Below, piece after piece: positions 1-9,340 of a DNA stretch of 57,668 bases. A program made the position numbers and the translations under genes. The DNA comes from Sedimentisphaerales bacterium (GTDB lineage Bacteria > Planctomycetota > Phycisphaerae > Sedimentisphaerales > SG8-4): the NCBI GenBank assembly GCA_016932895.1, contig JAFGCA010000584.1, positions 1-57,668 of the forward strand, written 5' to 3'. The notes below the pieces were generated by a model. It did no database searches. It saw nothing but the letters and a program-made list of their open reading frames with translations, and was not told where the DNA came from. Every line of letters starts with the position of its first letter. Position 1 is the stretch's first letter.

Positions 1-815
1 CCCATCTGACCGCCCCCGACCGGGCCGCGAATATCCCCGAGTTCGTCAACGTGCCCCCCGACGCGATCGCCAGAATCCACGAGCAGTTCCTCAACGATTA
101 CTCCTTCGTGCGCGCCGGCGACGCATTCTACCGGCAGCAGGAGCCGGACAATGCCATCGCAGAGTACCGCAATGCGCTGGATCTGAATCCCGACAACGTC
201 AAGGCCCATCAGAAGCTTGGCTTTCTGCTGTATCACGTCAAGGGCCGCTACGAGGAAGGGATGAAACACCTCACCCGCGCCGTCGAGCTCGACCCCGGCG
301 ATCCGTATGCCCATCACGATCTCGGCATGGCGCTGCTGCACCAGGCGAAGATCGACGATGCCATCGCCCACCTGACCCAGGCGGTGCAGCGACCGCCCGG
401 GGGCCTGGACGAGCAGTACAGCCCCGCTCAACTGTACTTCCATCTGGGCAAGGCCCTGCTGTTGGCGGCCCGGTCGGAAGAAGCGGTCGCCCGGCTGTCA
501 CAGGCGCTGCGCTTCGCTCCGGACCATCCGGAGGCGCACTATCGGCTCGCTCTGGCTTTGGCTGATCTGGATCGTACCGACGAGGCCCTGAAGCACTACG
601 CCACAGCCGTCCGGCTCCAGCCCGAGGTCGATACATCGCCTTCCCTGCACCACTTCCTGGCGGAGAGCTACGCGCAGGGCCGCCGGTTTCAGGAGGCGCT
701 GCGGCATGAAGAAAGGGCCCTCTATTTGGCGCGCCAACAAGGCGATCCCGTTCTGGTCAAGACGATCGAAGAGACCCTCGCGGTCTACCGCCGGCTGGCC
801 GGGACCGTCCAATAG
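1..815 (+). CDS. TPR-repeat protein, 5' end outside window
   Basis: The reading frame is already open at the left edge (from base 3), so this is the C-terminal part of a longer protein; the GTG at 51 is probably internal. The visible part is about six consecutive tetratricopeptide repeats of roughly 34 residues with the usual small/aromatic pattern (for example AIAEYRNALDLNPDN, GMKHLTRAVELDPGD, AIAHLTQAV, AVARLSQALRFAPDH, ALKHYATAVRLQP). TPR arrays bind protein partners, and nothing visible indicates catalysis. The missing N-terminal part could be an enzyme or a cytochrome domain fused to the TPR tail, as is common in Planctomycetota, but that cannot be decided here. A GNRA-loop hairpin (GGGC-GAAA-GCCC, 825-836) follows the stop and has no T-run. 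Confidence 0.85.
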   Translation, partial: HLTAPDRAANIPEFVNVPPDAIARIHEQFLNDYSFVRAGDAFYRQQEPDNAIAEYRNALDLNPDNVKAHQKLGFLLYHVKGRYEEGMKHLTRAVELDPGDPYAHHDLGMALLHQAKIDDAIAHLTQAVQRPPGGLDEQYSPAQLYFHLGKALLLAARSEEAVARLSQALRFAPDHPEAHYRLALALADLDRTDEALKHYATAVRLQPEVDTSPSLHHFLAESYAQGRRFQEALRHEERALYLARQQGDPVLVKTIEETLAVYRRLAGTVQ

Positions 816-924
816 TGACAGCAGGGGCGAAAGCCCATCCGGCGCATGGTCTTGCTTGATTTCGCCGGACTCTCCGCGTAGAATCCTGGTAACGCCGTCA
901 ACGGTATGCAAGGAGAACAGCAGC

Positions 925-1929
925 ATGGGCGACGATACACGGAGGCAGTACACCAGGGCAAGCCGCTCGGATGGGACGATCAGCCGCCGGGAACTTCTCA
1001 GGGTCGCAGGCGCTTCCTTCATGGCTCCGGCTCTGTTGTCACTCTCTTGCACGCGAAGCGGCATCTCGGGCCGGACGCGCCGCCCGGTGCGATTCGGTCT
1101 GGTCACGGACTGCCATTACGCCGACGCCGAGCCGGCCGGCACGCGCTTCTATGGTGAATCTCTGGCCAAGCTGTCCGAGTGCGTAGCGCTGATGAACGAC
1201 GAACAAGTGGACTTCCTCATCGAATTAGGCGATTTCAAGGACCAGGGAAGACCGCCGGTGGAACGCGAGACGCTGTCCTACCTGCAGGCGATAGAGAACG
1301 TATTCCAACGGTTCAACGGGCCGACCTATCACGTACTCGGCAATCACGACATGGACAGCATCTCGAAGGCTCAGTGCCTGGCGCGCATGAAGAATACGAA
1401 TGTGGATGCGGGCCGAAGTTACTACTCGTTCGACGTCAGGAGTATCCACTGCGTTGTGCTCGACGCGAACTATACGAGCAGCGGCCAGGACTACGACCAC
1501 GGGAATTTTGACTGGACCGATGCCAACATTCCTCCCGCTGAGCTTGATTGGCTTCGCAAGGACCTCGCCACGGCCTCAGGGCCCGTCGTTGCATTTCTTC
1601 ACCAGCTCCTGGACGGGACCGGTTCGGTCTACGTCAAGAACGCCGCCGACGTCAGGGACATCCTCGAGGGAGCAGGCAACGTGCTGGCCGTGTTTCAGGG
1701 CCACCATCATGCCGGCAGCTACACGTGTATTTCCGGAATTCACTACTATACACTGAAGGCTCTGATCGAAGGCTCGGGGCTGGCGAGCAGTGCGTACGCC
1801 ATCGCCGAAGTGCAGCCGGACGGGAATATCACCATCAGCGGCTACCGGAAGGCCGAAAGCAGACACTTGGCGCCGCCTGCGTCGGCTTCCGCGCACGTTC
1901 GGCAATCCTCCGTAGTGCACCTGGCGTAG
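925..1929 (+). CDS. Tat-exported lipoprotein metallophosphoesterase
   Basis: A calcineurin-like phosphoesterase of 334 aa. The four metal-binding blocks are visible in order: TDCHYAD (D-x-H), LGDFKD (GD), LGNHDMD (GNHD) and GHHHAG (GHxH). These coordinate a dinuclear metal centre that hydrolyses phosphomonoesters or diesters; the substrate is unknown. The N-terminus carries SRRELLRVAGASF (twin-arginine) and a lipobox-like LSLSC with Cys42, so the protein is probably exported folded and lipid-anchored. The frame is open upstream to 706, but I place the start at ATG 925 because AGGAGAA lies 8-14 bases upstream and the twin-arginine peptide then sits near the N-terminus. It is separated from the TPR gene by about 110 bases. 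Confidence 0.85.
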   Translation: MGDDTRRQYTRASRSDGTISRRELLRVAGASFMAPALLSLSCTRSGISGRTRRPVRFGLVTDCHYADAEPAGTRFYGESLAKLSECVALMNDEQVDFLIELGDFKDQGRPPVERETLSYLQAIENVFQRFNGPTYHVLGNHDMDSISKAQCLARMKNTNVDAGRSYYSFDVRSIHCVVLDANYTSSGQDYDHGNFDWTDANIPPAELDWLRKDLATASGPVVAFLHQLLDGTGSVYVKNAADVRDILEGAGNVLAVFQGHHHAGSYTCISGIHYYTLKALIEGSGLASSAYAIAEVQPDGNITISGYRKAESRHLAPPASASAHVRQSSVVHLA

Positions 1930-2072
1930 ACGGCTTCCTATCGCCATCCGGCTCCGGGCCGTCTTCTCGTCCGACGGGTCTGACGCGGGGTATCGGGTAG
2001 CTTTTGGGCGGCACGTCCTGTATGATGGAGGCAGGTCAAAGCGGCTGAAATCGATTGAACAGGAGATCGATC

Positions 2073-3047
2073 ATGCAAGAGAAAGTAGATCGTCGCGACT
2101 TCATGAAAAAGTCGGTCGCCGCCGCGGCCGGCGCGGCCATGGGGATGGGGCTCGATCAACGACCGGTCGGAGCCGTGCCGGGCCGTCCGCGTCCCGGCGC
2201 CGAAACCGGCGTCAACGGCATGCCCATGGGCCGAATCAAGAACCTCAAGGTCAGCCGGCTGATCTCCGGCGGCAACCTGATCAGCGGGTGGGCCCATGCC
2301 CGGGATTTGAGGTACGTCCATCACCTGATGGCCAACTACAACACGCCCGAGAAAGTTCTTGAGACCCTCGCCCTGCTGGAAGAGAACGGCGTCAACACCA
2401 TCATCGCCGATCCGCGCAAGAAACCGATGGACATCTTCAAGGAGCATTGGAAACGGGGCGGCAAAATCCAGTGGATCGCCGAAGGGCATCCCAGCCCGGA
2501 AGATCTCAAAACGAATGTTACCAAGTCGATCGACTGGGGTGCATCCGGCGTCTATATCCAGGGCGCGATCGGCGACCTCTGGCTCAAGGAGGGACACGTC
2601 GACAAGCTCGGGGAGTGCGTGGAGTACATCAAGTCGCAGGGCGTCCCCGGCGGGCTCGGCGCGCACGTGCTGGACGTGATCATCAACTCCGAGGCCCGCG
2701 GATTCGAGCCCGACTTCTACGTCAAGACGCTGCACCACACCGACTACTGGTCCGCGCGTCGGCCCGATCAGGGGCCGGACGTCCTGGGCAACAGCGCCGA
2801 CAACTTCTGGGAGCCGACGCCGGAAAAGACCATCGAGTTCATGAAGACGGTCAAGAAGCCGTGGATCGCTTTCAAGACGCTGGCCGCCGGGGCCATTCAT
2901 CCGAGCAGCGGCTTCCCGTACGCTTTCGCCGGCGGCGCCGATTTCATCTGCGTCGGCATGTTCGACTTCCAGGTGCGCGAGGACGCCATTGTCGCCAAGA
3001 AGACCATCACCGAGCTCAAGGACCGCAACCGCCTCTGGTTCGCGTAG
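2073..3047 (+). CDS. Tat-signal TIM-barrel protein, aldo/keto-reductase-like
   Basis: A 324-aa protein with a Tat signal (RRDFMKKSVAAAAGAAMG) and a body that opens LKVSRLISGGNLI, resembling the first strand of aldo/keto reductases, where a KVSR-x-GxG segment starts the barrel. Later blocks (LALLEENGVNTIIAD, GASGVYIQG, PWIAFKTLAAGAI, GGADFICVGMFDFQVREDA) fit alternating beta/alpha units of a TIM barrel. I do not see the catalytic Asp-Tyr-Lys-His set of active AKRs, so it may have another activity; similar Tat proteins are common and uncharacterised in Planctomycetota. The start is ATG 2073, with AGGAGA at 2061; a TTG at 2055 is in frame but poorly supported. It lies 31 bases upstream of the cytochrome gene and may be co-transcribed with it. 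Confidence 0.7.
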   Translation: MQEKVDRRDFMKKSVAAAAGAAMGMGLDQRPVGAVPGRPRPGAETGVNGMPMGRIKNLKVSRLISGGNLISGWAHARDLRYVHHLMANYNTPEKVLETLALLEENGVNTIIADPRKKPMDIFKEHWKRGGKIQWIAEGHPSPEDLKTNVTKSIDWGASGVYIQGAIGDLWLKEGHVDKLGECVEYIKSQGVPGGLGAHVLDVIINSEARGFEPDFYVKTLHHTDYWSARRPDQGPDVLGNSADNFWEPTPEKTIEFMKTVKKPWIAFKTLAAGAIHPSSGFPYAFAGGADFICVGMFDFQVREDAIVAKKTITELKDRNRLWFA

Positions 3048-3078
3048 GCTACCCCAATAGAGAATAGGAGTACCCCAA

Positions 3079-5007
3079 GTGAAGATTCGGTTCCCCCTCA
3101 TCTCCCGTCCGTGGTTTTTTGCCTTCATACCTGTCCTGCTCCTGGCAGGCGGCCTGTGCTGGTCCGTCGGTACGTGCACCGCGAAACAGGCGCCCTATCG
3201 CTCGCCTTTTGACGTGGCCTTTGCGCCGGATGGTGGCACGCTGGTCGTTTCGGATCGCACGGCCGGCGTTCTTTACGTGGTGGACGCGGAGGCGGGTGAG
3301 GTCACCCGGTCGATTCCGCTTCGCGGGGCGCCGATGGCGGTGGCCTGGGGCAAGGGCAGCCGGGTCTATGTCTCGGAATATGATAACGGGACGGTTGCCG
3401 AGGTTCAGACCCGCACCGGCGAGGTCGTGCGGCGGTTCGCCGTCGGGCCTAAACCGGTGGGGGCCGCTTTCGCAGCGAAGAAGAACCTTCTGGTTGTCAG
3501 CAACTACGGCCTGAACACCGTTTCGATCGTCGATGTCTCCAGTGGCAAGGAACGTGGATGCGTCGCCGCCGGTCCGCGTCCCTACTTCGTGGCGGTGACG
3601 CCGGATGAGACGATGGCGGTGGTGGGCAATCTGCTTCCCGCCGGACCGGCCACCGATCCGCGATCCGCCGCGCGGGTCAGCCTGATCGACCTGGACAAAG
3701 GGGAGAAGATCAAAGACGTCGTGCTGCCTGACAGTTCCGCCAGCGTGCGGAAGGTCGCGGTTTCGCCCGACGGGCGCTGGGCGTATGTCACGCACACGCG
3801 GGGACGCACGACGCTGCCCACGACGCAGCTCGAACGAGGGTGGGTCAATACCAACGCTCTCAGTGTGATCGACCTGGCCGCGAGAGAGCTGTATGCCACC
3901 GTCCTGCTCGATCTGGTCACCGAAGGGGCGGCCGATCCGTGGGGAATCGCCCTGGCCGCCGATGCGAGCACCGCCTGGATCAGCATCGCCGGCACGCACC
4001 AGATCGCCAGGATCGAGCTGGCCCGCCTGCATGACTTCATGGCCGGCCGGGGCGATATCAAGAGCCTGGGTTTGACCGACAGCTACTCCAGTCCGGCCGC
4101 GATCTGGCAGCAGATCAAAGAGGACCCGGGCAAGCGCGATCAGTTGTCCTATCACCTCAGCGCGCTGTACGCGGCCAATCTTCTCACGCGCATCCGGATT
4201 CCCGCCCAATGCCCGCGCGGTATCGCCCTTTCCCCGGACGGGAAATGTCTGGCGGTGGCGAGCTACTATGCGGGCGAAGTGCTCTTGCTGGATCCGGACC
4301 GCTGCCGCGTCATGAAGACGGTCAATCTTGGCCCGCAGCCGGAGCCGGACGAGGTCCGCCACGGCGAATTCGTCTTCCACAACGGACACCACAGCTTCCA
4401 GCATTGGCTCAGTTGTGCCACGTGTCATCCCGACGGCCGGGCCGACGCCATGAACTGGGACCTGCTCAACGACGGAATCGGCAATCCCAAGAACGCCAAG
4501 TCGCTGCTGTGGTCGCACCAGACCCCGCCGGCGATGGCGCTCGGTGTACGCGCGAGCATGGAGGAGGCCGCCCTGAAAGGCTTCCAGTTCATCCAGTTTC
4601 GCGAAGTGGAGACCGGTGATCTCAAGGCCGTGCAGGCGTACTTGCGCTCGATGCAGCCGGAGCGCAGCCCCCACCTTGTGAACGGGCGGCTCTCGGAAAA
4701 GGCGCTGAGAGGCAAGGCCATCTTCGAGAGTGACACCGTCGGCTGCTCGCACTGTCACCCGGGCCCCCTGTACACCTCGATGGAGCCGCACGACGTCGGC
4801 ACCAAGCACGAGCTGGACCGCAAATCCACTTTCGACACGCCGACGTGCGTGGAGTTGTGGCGGACCGGGCCGTACCTGCACGACGGCAGCGCCGTGACGC
4901 TCGAACAGATGCTTACGACCATGAACCCCGACGACAAGCACGGCAAGACCACGCACCTCAGCGCCGCCGACGTCGAGGCCCTGGTCGAATACCTCCTGTC
5001 ACTGTAG
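3079..5007 (+). CDS. YVTN beta-propeller / di-haem cytochrome c fusion
   Basis: A 642-aa exported protein with an N-terminal signal/membrane segment (about residues 8-30). Residues 40-430 form repeated blades of the YVTN type (for example DVAFAPDGGTLVVSDR, KVAVSPDGRWAYVTHT, GIALSPDGKCLAVASY). The C-terminal 200 residues carry two c-type haem motifs, CATCH at 446-450 and CSHCH at 556-560, spaced as in the two haem domains of the MauG/cytochrome-c-peroxidase family. The likely role is periplasmic electron transfer or an oxidase/peroxidase reaction with the propeller as substrate or partner platform; the substrate is unknown. The start is GTG 3079, preceded by AGGAG at 3066-3070. It lies between an AKR-like gene and a glycosidase in a same-strand run with short gaps. 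Confidence 0.85.
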   Translation: MKIRFPLISRPWFFAFIPVLLLAGGLCWSVGTCTAKQAPYRSPFDVAFAPDGGTLVVSDRTAGVLYVVDAEAGEVTRSIPLRGAPMAVAWGKGSRVYVSEYDNGTVAEVQTRTGEVVRRFAVGPKPVGAAFAAKKNLLVVSNYGLNTVSIVDVSSGKERGCVAAGPRPYFVAVTPDETMAVVGNLLPAGPATDPRSAARVSLIDLDKGEKIKDVVLPDSSASVRKVAVSPDGRWAYVTHTRGRTTLPTTQLERGWVNTNALSVIDLAARELYATVLLDLVTEGAADPWGIALAADASTAWISIAGTHQIARIELARLHDFMAGRGDIKSLGLTDSYSSPAAIWQQIKEDPGKRDQLSYHLSALYAANLLTRIRIPAQCPRGIALSPDGKCLAVASYYAGEVLLLDPDRCRVMKTVNLGPQPEPDEVRHGEFVFHNGHHSFQHWLSCATCHPDGRADAMNWDLLNDGIGNPKNAKSLLWSHQTPPAMALGVRASMEEAALKGFQFIQFREVETGDLKAVQAYLRSMQPERSPHLVNGRLSEKALRGKAIFESDTVGCSHCHPGPLYTSMEPHDVGTKHELDRKSTFDTPTCVELWRTGPYLHDGSAVTLEQMLTTMNPDDKHGKTTHLSAADVEALVEYLLSL

Positions 5008-5045
5008 ACAATTGGGCCCGTCCGCGCGGCTCAGGAGACGAACAC

Positions 5046-7295
5046 ATGTCAGTAGCAACATCCCGGTTCCATCGATTCCTGTGGATGTGCGCCGCCGGTA
5101 CGCTGATTCTCGGCGCCAGACCCGCTCGGGCGGCGGCGGAGGCGTCGTCGTGGTATACGTTTGCGCCGAGCAATGCGAGCGAGCCGGGCGAGATTGGAAT
5201 GCAGGACTGGATCGAGAAGCCTGCGGGCAAGTACGGGCGCATCGAGCGCAAAGCTGACGAACTGTACTACCACGGCAAACCGATCAAGCTCTGGGGCCTC
5301 AATTTGTGCTACAGCACGTGCGCGCCGGAGAAGGAGCTGGCCGAGAAACGCGCCGCGTTCTATCCCAAGTACGGGATCAACTCGGTTCGACTGCACAAGT
5401 ACGTGGATGGTTCCGGCTGGGCGGGCATTCAGGCCCGAAACAGTTGCGTCGAGTTCGACGCCGATGCCCTGGACCGGATGGACTACCAGGTCGCCCGGTT
5501 CAAGGCCGCCGGTATCTACGTGACTCTCTCAGCGCATTTCGGCTCGCTGAAGCTGGGCCCGGACGACCGCAAGTTCGTCCCGTACGTAGAAGAGTTCGGC
5601 ACGTTCGACAACAACAAGAATCGCATCGCCACGCCGCACAGCGGCATCCACTACTCGCCCGAATTGCAGGACGTGCACATTCGCCAGATGGTCAATCTGC
5701 TCCGGCACAAGAACCCTTACACGGGTCTGACCTACGCCGAGGACCCCGCTGTCGCATTCATCGAGATCATCAACGAGCAGAGCATTCTGTTTTTCACGTC
5801 CATGAATCCGCTCAAGACCAGCAAGACCTTGCGCGAGCAGGTGGCCGGGCGGTTTTCCGACTGGCTGCGCGAAAAATACGGCAGCCACGAGAAGCTAAAG
5901 GCTGCCTGGGGTGACAGAGCTTTCGACGGCTTCGCAGGCGACGGCTTCCCCGCGGTCGGCGAGCACCTCGACAAACGCAACCTCCTGCCGCTGGGCAATC
6001 CCTGGTATTGGGACCCCGCTCAACTGAACGGCTCGCAGGCCTACCGCCGGCAGCGCCTGCTGGATACGCTCGAATTCCTCTACGGCCTGCAATGCCGGTT
6101 CTACGACCGCACCATCCGGGCGGTGCGCGAGACCGGCTATCGAGGCGAGGTGCTCGCTTCCAACTGGCAGGCGGGCCGGGCGCTGAGCCACTTCTACAAC
6201 CTGCACTCCGATTGGCGCGTCGGCACCATCGACCGGCACAACTACTTCGGCGGGGGCGGCGCCAAGCCGGGCCAGAAATTCAACAACGCCACGATGCTGC
6301 GCGCCGCCGGCTCCGGCACGCTCAGTGTCGGCTTGCAGCAGGCCGCCGACCGCCCGTTCATGCTGTCGGAGTGGATTCACGTCTTTCCGAACGAGTGGGG
6401 CGTGGAAGGCCCGGCGCTTCTGGGGGCCTACGGGTTCGGCCTGCAAGGCTGGGACGTCTCCTACATGTTTCAGAACCGTGACGGCGCAACTTTCAGCGAG
6501 CGCATCGGGCGCGACCGCTGGGACGCTACCGCTCCGCAGGTGCTGGGAGTGTTTCCGGCCGTGGCTCGCCAGGTGCTGCGCGGCGACGTGAAGGAGTCCG
6601 AACTGTGCGCGCCGATGCGGGTGCACGTTCCCTCGCTGGCCGAGATCAGGATCGGCTTCACCGACCGCGTCGTGCAGCAGTATGACGTCAAGACCTTCGA
6701 TACCGACAAGGTGCCCGTCCGGGCGCTGGCGGTGGCGCGCTGCGCCGTCGAGTTCACCGACGCGTATCAGGACACTCCCGCCTTCGACCTGGGCCCGTTC
6801 GAAAAGGACGGCGCCCTCGTCTCCTCCACGCGTCAGCTCCAATGGCGCGAAGGCCAATCCAAGCTCGACGGCCACTTCACCATCGACACGCCCGCCACGA
6901 AGGCGGTCGTGGGATTTGCCGAGGGCCGGCGCTGCCGGCTGGGCAACGTGACGATCGAACCTCGCTGCCCCTTCGGCGCAATCTACGTCACCGCCCGGGA
7001 ACCGGACAAGGATATCGAGACGTCCCGGAAACTGCTTGTCGTCGCCATCGCCCGCGCGCGCAACACGGGAATGAAACTGAGCAGCTCCGGGGATGAAATC
7101 GTCGAACGCGGGCAGGCTCCGATCCGAATGGAGCCGGTCCGGGCGCGGATCACCATCGACCGGCCCGGGCGTCCGACCCTCCGCCTGCTCGATCACGACG
7201 GCCGGCGCACGGACCAAACGCTATCCATGCAAAACGGCGCCTTCGAAATCGAAGGCGCCGTCGATAAGACTCCGTATTACCTCGTCGAGTTCTGA
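5046..7295 (+). CDS. Secreted clan GH-A glycoside hydrolase (cellulase-like)
   Basis: A 749-aa exported enzyme with a signal peptide ending near the ARAAAEA segment. Residues about 60-470 read as a (beta/alpha)8 glycosidase of clan GH-A. IEIINEQS gives the acid/base pair Asn243-Glu244, and MLSEWIH gives the nucleophile Glu442 after a beta strand. Tracts such as GINSVRLHKY and AAGIYVTLSAHFG match strands 2 and 3 of GH5-like barrels. The C-terminal 250 residues look like beta-rich accessory domains. Substrate specificity cannot be read from sequence. The start is ATG 5046 with AGGAGACG just upstream; the frame is open further 5' but overlaps the previous gene. A perfect 11-bp hairpin (7235-7260) lies inside the last codons. 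Confidence 0.85.
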   Translation: MSVATSRFHRFLWMCAAGTLILGARPARAAAEASSWYTFAPSNASEPGEIGMQDWIEKPAGKYGRIERKADELYYHGKPIKLWGLNLCYSTCAPEKELAEKRAAFYPKYGINSVRLHKYVDGSGWAGIQARNSCVEFDADALDRMDYQVARFKAAGIYVTLSAHFGSLKLGPDDRKFVPYVEEFGTFDNNKNRIATPHSGIHYSPELQDVHIRQMVNLLRHKNPYTGLTYAEDPAVAFIEIINEQSILFFTSMNPLKTSKTLREQVAGRFSDWLREKYGSHEKLKAAWGDRAFDGFAGDGFPAVGEHLDKRNLLPLGNPWYWDPAQLNGSQAYRRQRLLDTLEFLYGLQCRFYDRTIRAVRETGYRGEVLASNWQAGRALSHFYNLHSDWRVGTIDRHNYFGGGGAKPGQKFNNATMLRAAGSGTLSVGLQQAADRPFMLSEWIHVFPNEWGVEGPALLGAYGFGLQGWDVSYMFQNRDGATFSERIGRDRWDATAPQVLGVFPAVARQVLRGDVKESELCAPMRVHVPSLAEIRIGFTDRVVQQYDVKTFDTDKVPVRALAVARCAVEFTDAYQDTPAFDLGPFEKDGALVSSTRQLQWREGQSKLDGHFTIDTPATKAVVGFAEGRRCRLGNVTIEPRCPFGAIYVTAREPDKDIETSRKLLVVAIARARNTGMKLSSSGDEIVERGQAPIRMEPVRARITIDRPGRPTLRLLDHDGRRTDQTLSMQNGAFEIEGAVDKTPYYLVEF

Positions 7296-7330
7296 CGATC
7301 GCGCGACAGGCGATGATCAGTCGGGATGGC

Positions 7331-9310
7331 TCAGTTGTTGCCCGCCTTGCTCTTTGCCTCCTGCAAAAGCTTCCTGGCCCGAGTGGCGAGATTCTCGTCG
7401 GTGGTCACCTGTGCCACTTTCTCCAGCGGTGCAATGAGCTTGCCTGCGTGACGGGCGCCGTTGCGGCTCTTGAGGAGCTTCTCAGCCACGCCGGCCGCGG
7501 CCATGGCGGCTTCTTCCCGCGTGCCCGAGTTGTCCATGTGCGGCGTGATCAGGGCCAGCGTCTGGGGCGATTCGATGCTGCTCAAGGCACCCAGAAGCAG
7601 CTTCTTCTCATCATCGCGTTGGATCATCTTGGCGGCGTCGCGGCACATCGAGAGCCGTTGGGCAACCGGCAGGTCGCCGCGACGGGCGAAGTTCAGATAG
7701 CCGCGCAGAAACAGCGTTCTCTCGTTCTGCTTGCTCGTGCTTTTGGCTAATTCAAGCAGATGCGGTGCGGCGTCCGGCGTCTTCCAGGTGGTCAGCGTCC
7801 GAACCGCCGCCGAACGGACCTGGGCGTCGGAGCTGTCGACCGCGGCGCGAACCGCCTTCAGCGCGTCAGCGCCGCCGATGCCCCCGAGCACACGCAAGAG
7901 AGCGATCTTCTGGGCCGACTTCGCGCGGCCAAGCAGCGCGATCAGCGTATCGGCGTGCGCTTGCGGATTCTCGGCTTTCGCACAGACCGCCGCGACGGCT
8001 TGTTCGGCCGCCGCCAGATCGTCCGAGGCCTCCACGTCCATGAGCAAATCGAGTAATGCGGCCAATTGCCCGGCGTCGCCCAACTCGCCCACCATCTTGA
8101 TGACCGGCGCCCGGAGGGTCTCGTCGCGATTGCGTGCGGCCCTGAGCAGGGTGGGGATGCTGTCGGTCATGCGTCGACGTCCCATGAGATCCAGCGCCAT
8201 GGCGCGGCGTCCGGCGTCGTCGCTCTTGAACATGGCGATCACGGCCTCATTCGCTTCCGGGTTGGGTAAGGCGCCGAGACCCTCCTGCGCGGCCTTGGCC
8301 ACCTCGGCCTCGGACGCGTCGATCAGCTTCATCAGCACGGGTACGGCGGAGGCATCCTGCATTTCCAGGGCCGCCTCGATGGCAGCGATGCGGACCTGTG
8401 TGGGGCCGCTCTGGGCCGTCTCGAAGAGGACCGGCAATGCGGCCGTGTCGCCGCGCTTGCCCAAGGTTTGGATGATCACGATCTGGTTGTCAGCGGGCAC
8501 TTTGCCCAGCGTCGCCGTCAGGACCTTTGTCACCCTGGCAACCGACATCTCTTGCGCTGCCTGGATGGCGGCGGAAAACAAGATGTAATCGTCGCTGCGC
8601 AGGTGCTTGCGGAGCAGGGGCAACCCTTCTTTGTCGCGCATGAGGATCGCGCCGCGCAGCGCCCCGCCGCGAACCTGATGCGGCGCGTCCAACGCGAGCA
8701 GTTGGTCGTAGATCTCGATGGCCTTGTCACGATGACCTTCGGTCGCCATCAATTCGGCGCAGCGGAAAAGACCCTCGTAGAGGCCGAGCCGGCCTTCCGG
8801 CGGCGCGTGGTCCAGACCGCCCTGGAGCACCTCGGCTGCCGCGGGCGTCCCGATGCTGCCCAGCGCCCGCACCGCCGCGTACATGACCTCCGGGCCCGCC
8901 TCGCCCTGCATGAGCAGGTCCCTCAACGGCGCAATGGCCTCGGCATCCCGCCGGACGCCGATGCTGCCGATGACGCCGACCAGCGGCTTTCCTTTCAGTG
9001 TGTCCAGCGCTTTGCGAAAGGCTTCGTCCACGGCCGGCTCCGGCATCGGCTCCAGCGCGTAGCGGGCCATATGCGAGAGTTTCTCGTCGCCGAGCAGCGC
9101 CACCAGCGGCGCGATGGCGTCTTTCGTGCCCGTAATCGCCAACTGCCGGCAGGCGTCGGCTTTGGCCTTGTGAGATGCATCGTTGGACTTCAATACGGCA
9201 ATCAGTTTGCCCTCGTCGGCTTTCGCCGCCACCGTCTGTGCAAACGAGGACCCGGTGACGCCCAGCAGCAGGGCGATCGTGACTGCAAGATGTAGCTTCG
9301 ACTTTGACAT
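7331..9310 (-). CDS. Secreted HEAT-repeat protein
   Basis: A 659-aa protein with a clear signal peptide (hydrophobic LAVTIALLLGVTG, cleavage near SFAQ-TV). Essentially the whole mature protein is helical repeats of about 30-35 residues with the HEAT/PBS-lyase pattern (for example AIAPLVALLGDE, AIAPLRDLLMQG, AVPVLMKLIDASEAEVAKAAQEGLG reading as helix pairs, AAPHLLEL). Such solenoids mediate protein-protein contacts, and no catalytic motif is visible. It starts 30 bases after the stop of the upstream Gfo/Idh/MocA gene on the same strand and is probably co-transcribed with it. It converges with the glycosidase gene, leaving only 35 bases between the two stops. Confidence 0.85.
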   Translation of the reverse strand: MSKSKLHLAVTIALLLGVTGSSFAQTVAAKADEGKLIAVLKSNDASHKAKADACRQLAITGTKDAIAPLVALLGDEKLSHMARYALEPMPEPAVDEAFRKALDTLKGKPLVGVIGSIGVRRDAEAIAPLRDLLMQGEAGPEVMYAAVRALGSIGTPAAAEVLQGGLDHAPPEGRLGLYEGLFRCAELMATEGHRDKAIEIYDQLLALDAPHQVRGGALRGAILMRDKEGLPLLRKHLRSDDYILFSAAIQAAQEMSVARVTKVLTATLGKVPADNQIVIIQTLGKRGDTAALPVLFETAQSGPTQVRIAAIEAALEMQDASAVPVLMKLIDASEAEVAKAAQEGLGALPNPEANEAVIAMFKSDDAGRRAMALDLMGRRRMTDSIPTLLRAARNRDETLRAPVIKMVGELGDAGQLAALLDLLMDVEASDDLAAAEQAVAAVCAKAENPQAHADTLIALLGRAKSAQKIALLRVLGGIGGADALKAVRAAVDSSDAQVRSAAVRTLTTWKTPDAAPHLLELAKSTSKQNERTLFLRGYLNFARRGDLPVAQRLSMCRDAAKMIQRDDEKKLLLGALSSIESPQTLALITPHMDNSGTREEAAMAAAGVAEKLLKSRNGARHAGKLIAPLEKVAQVTTDENLATRARKLLQEAKSKAGNN

Positions 9311-9340
9311 GGTTGGTATCCTTCTTGCGAAAGTAGGTCG

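Noticed and set aside
498..1106. Long minus-strand open frame opposite the TPR and phosphoesterase genes
   Set aside because: Low-complexity translation without a domain, overlapping two well-supported genes; typical of GC-rich antisense frames.
1938..3179. 413-codon minus-strand frame over the AKR-like gene
   Set aside because: No recognisable domain or signal; the plus-strand gene has a Tat signal and ribosome-binding site.
3049..4956. 635-codon minus-strand frame over the cytochrome gene
   Set aside because: It is a shadow of the plus-strand protein, which has two haem motifs.
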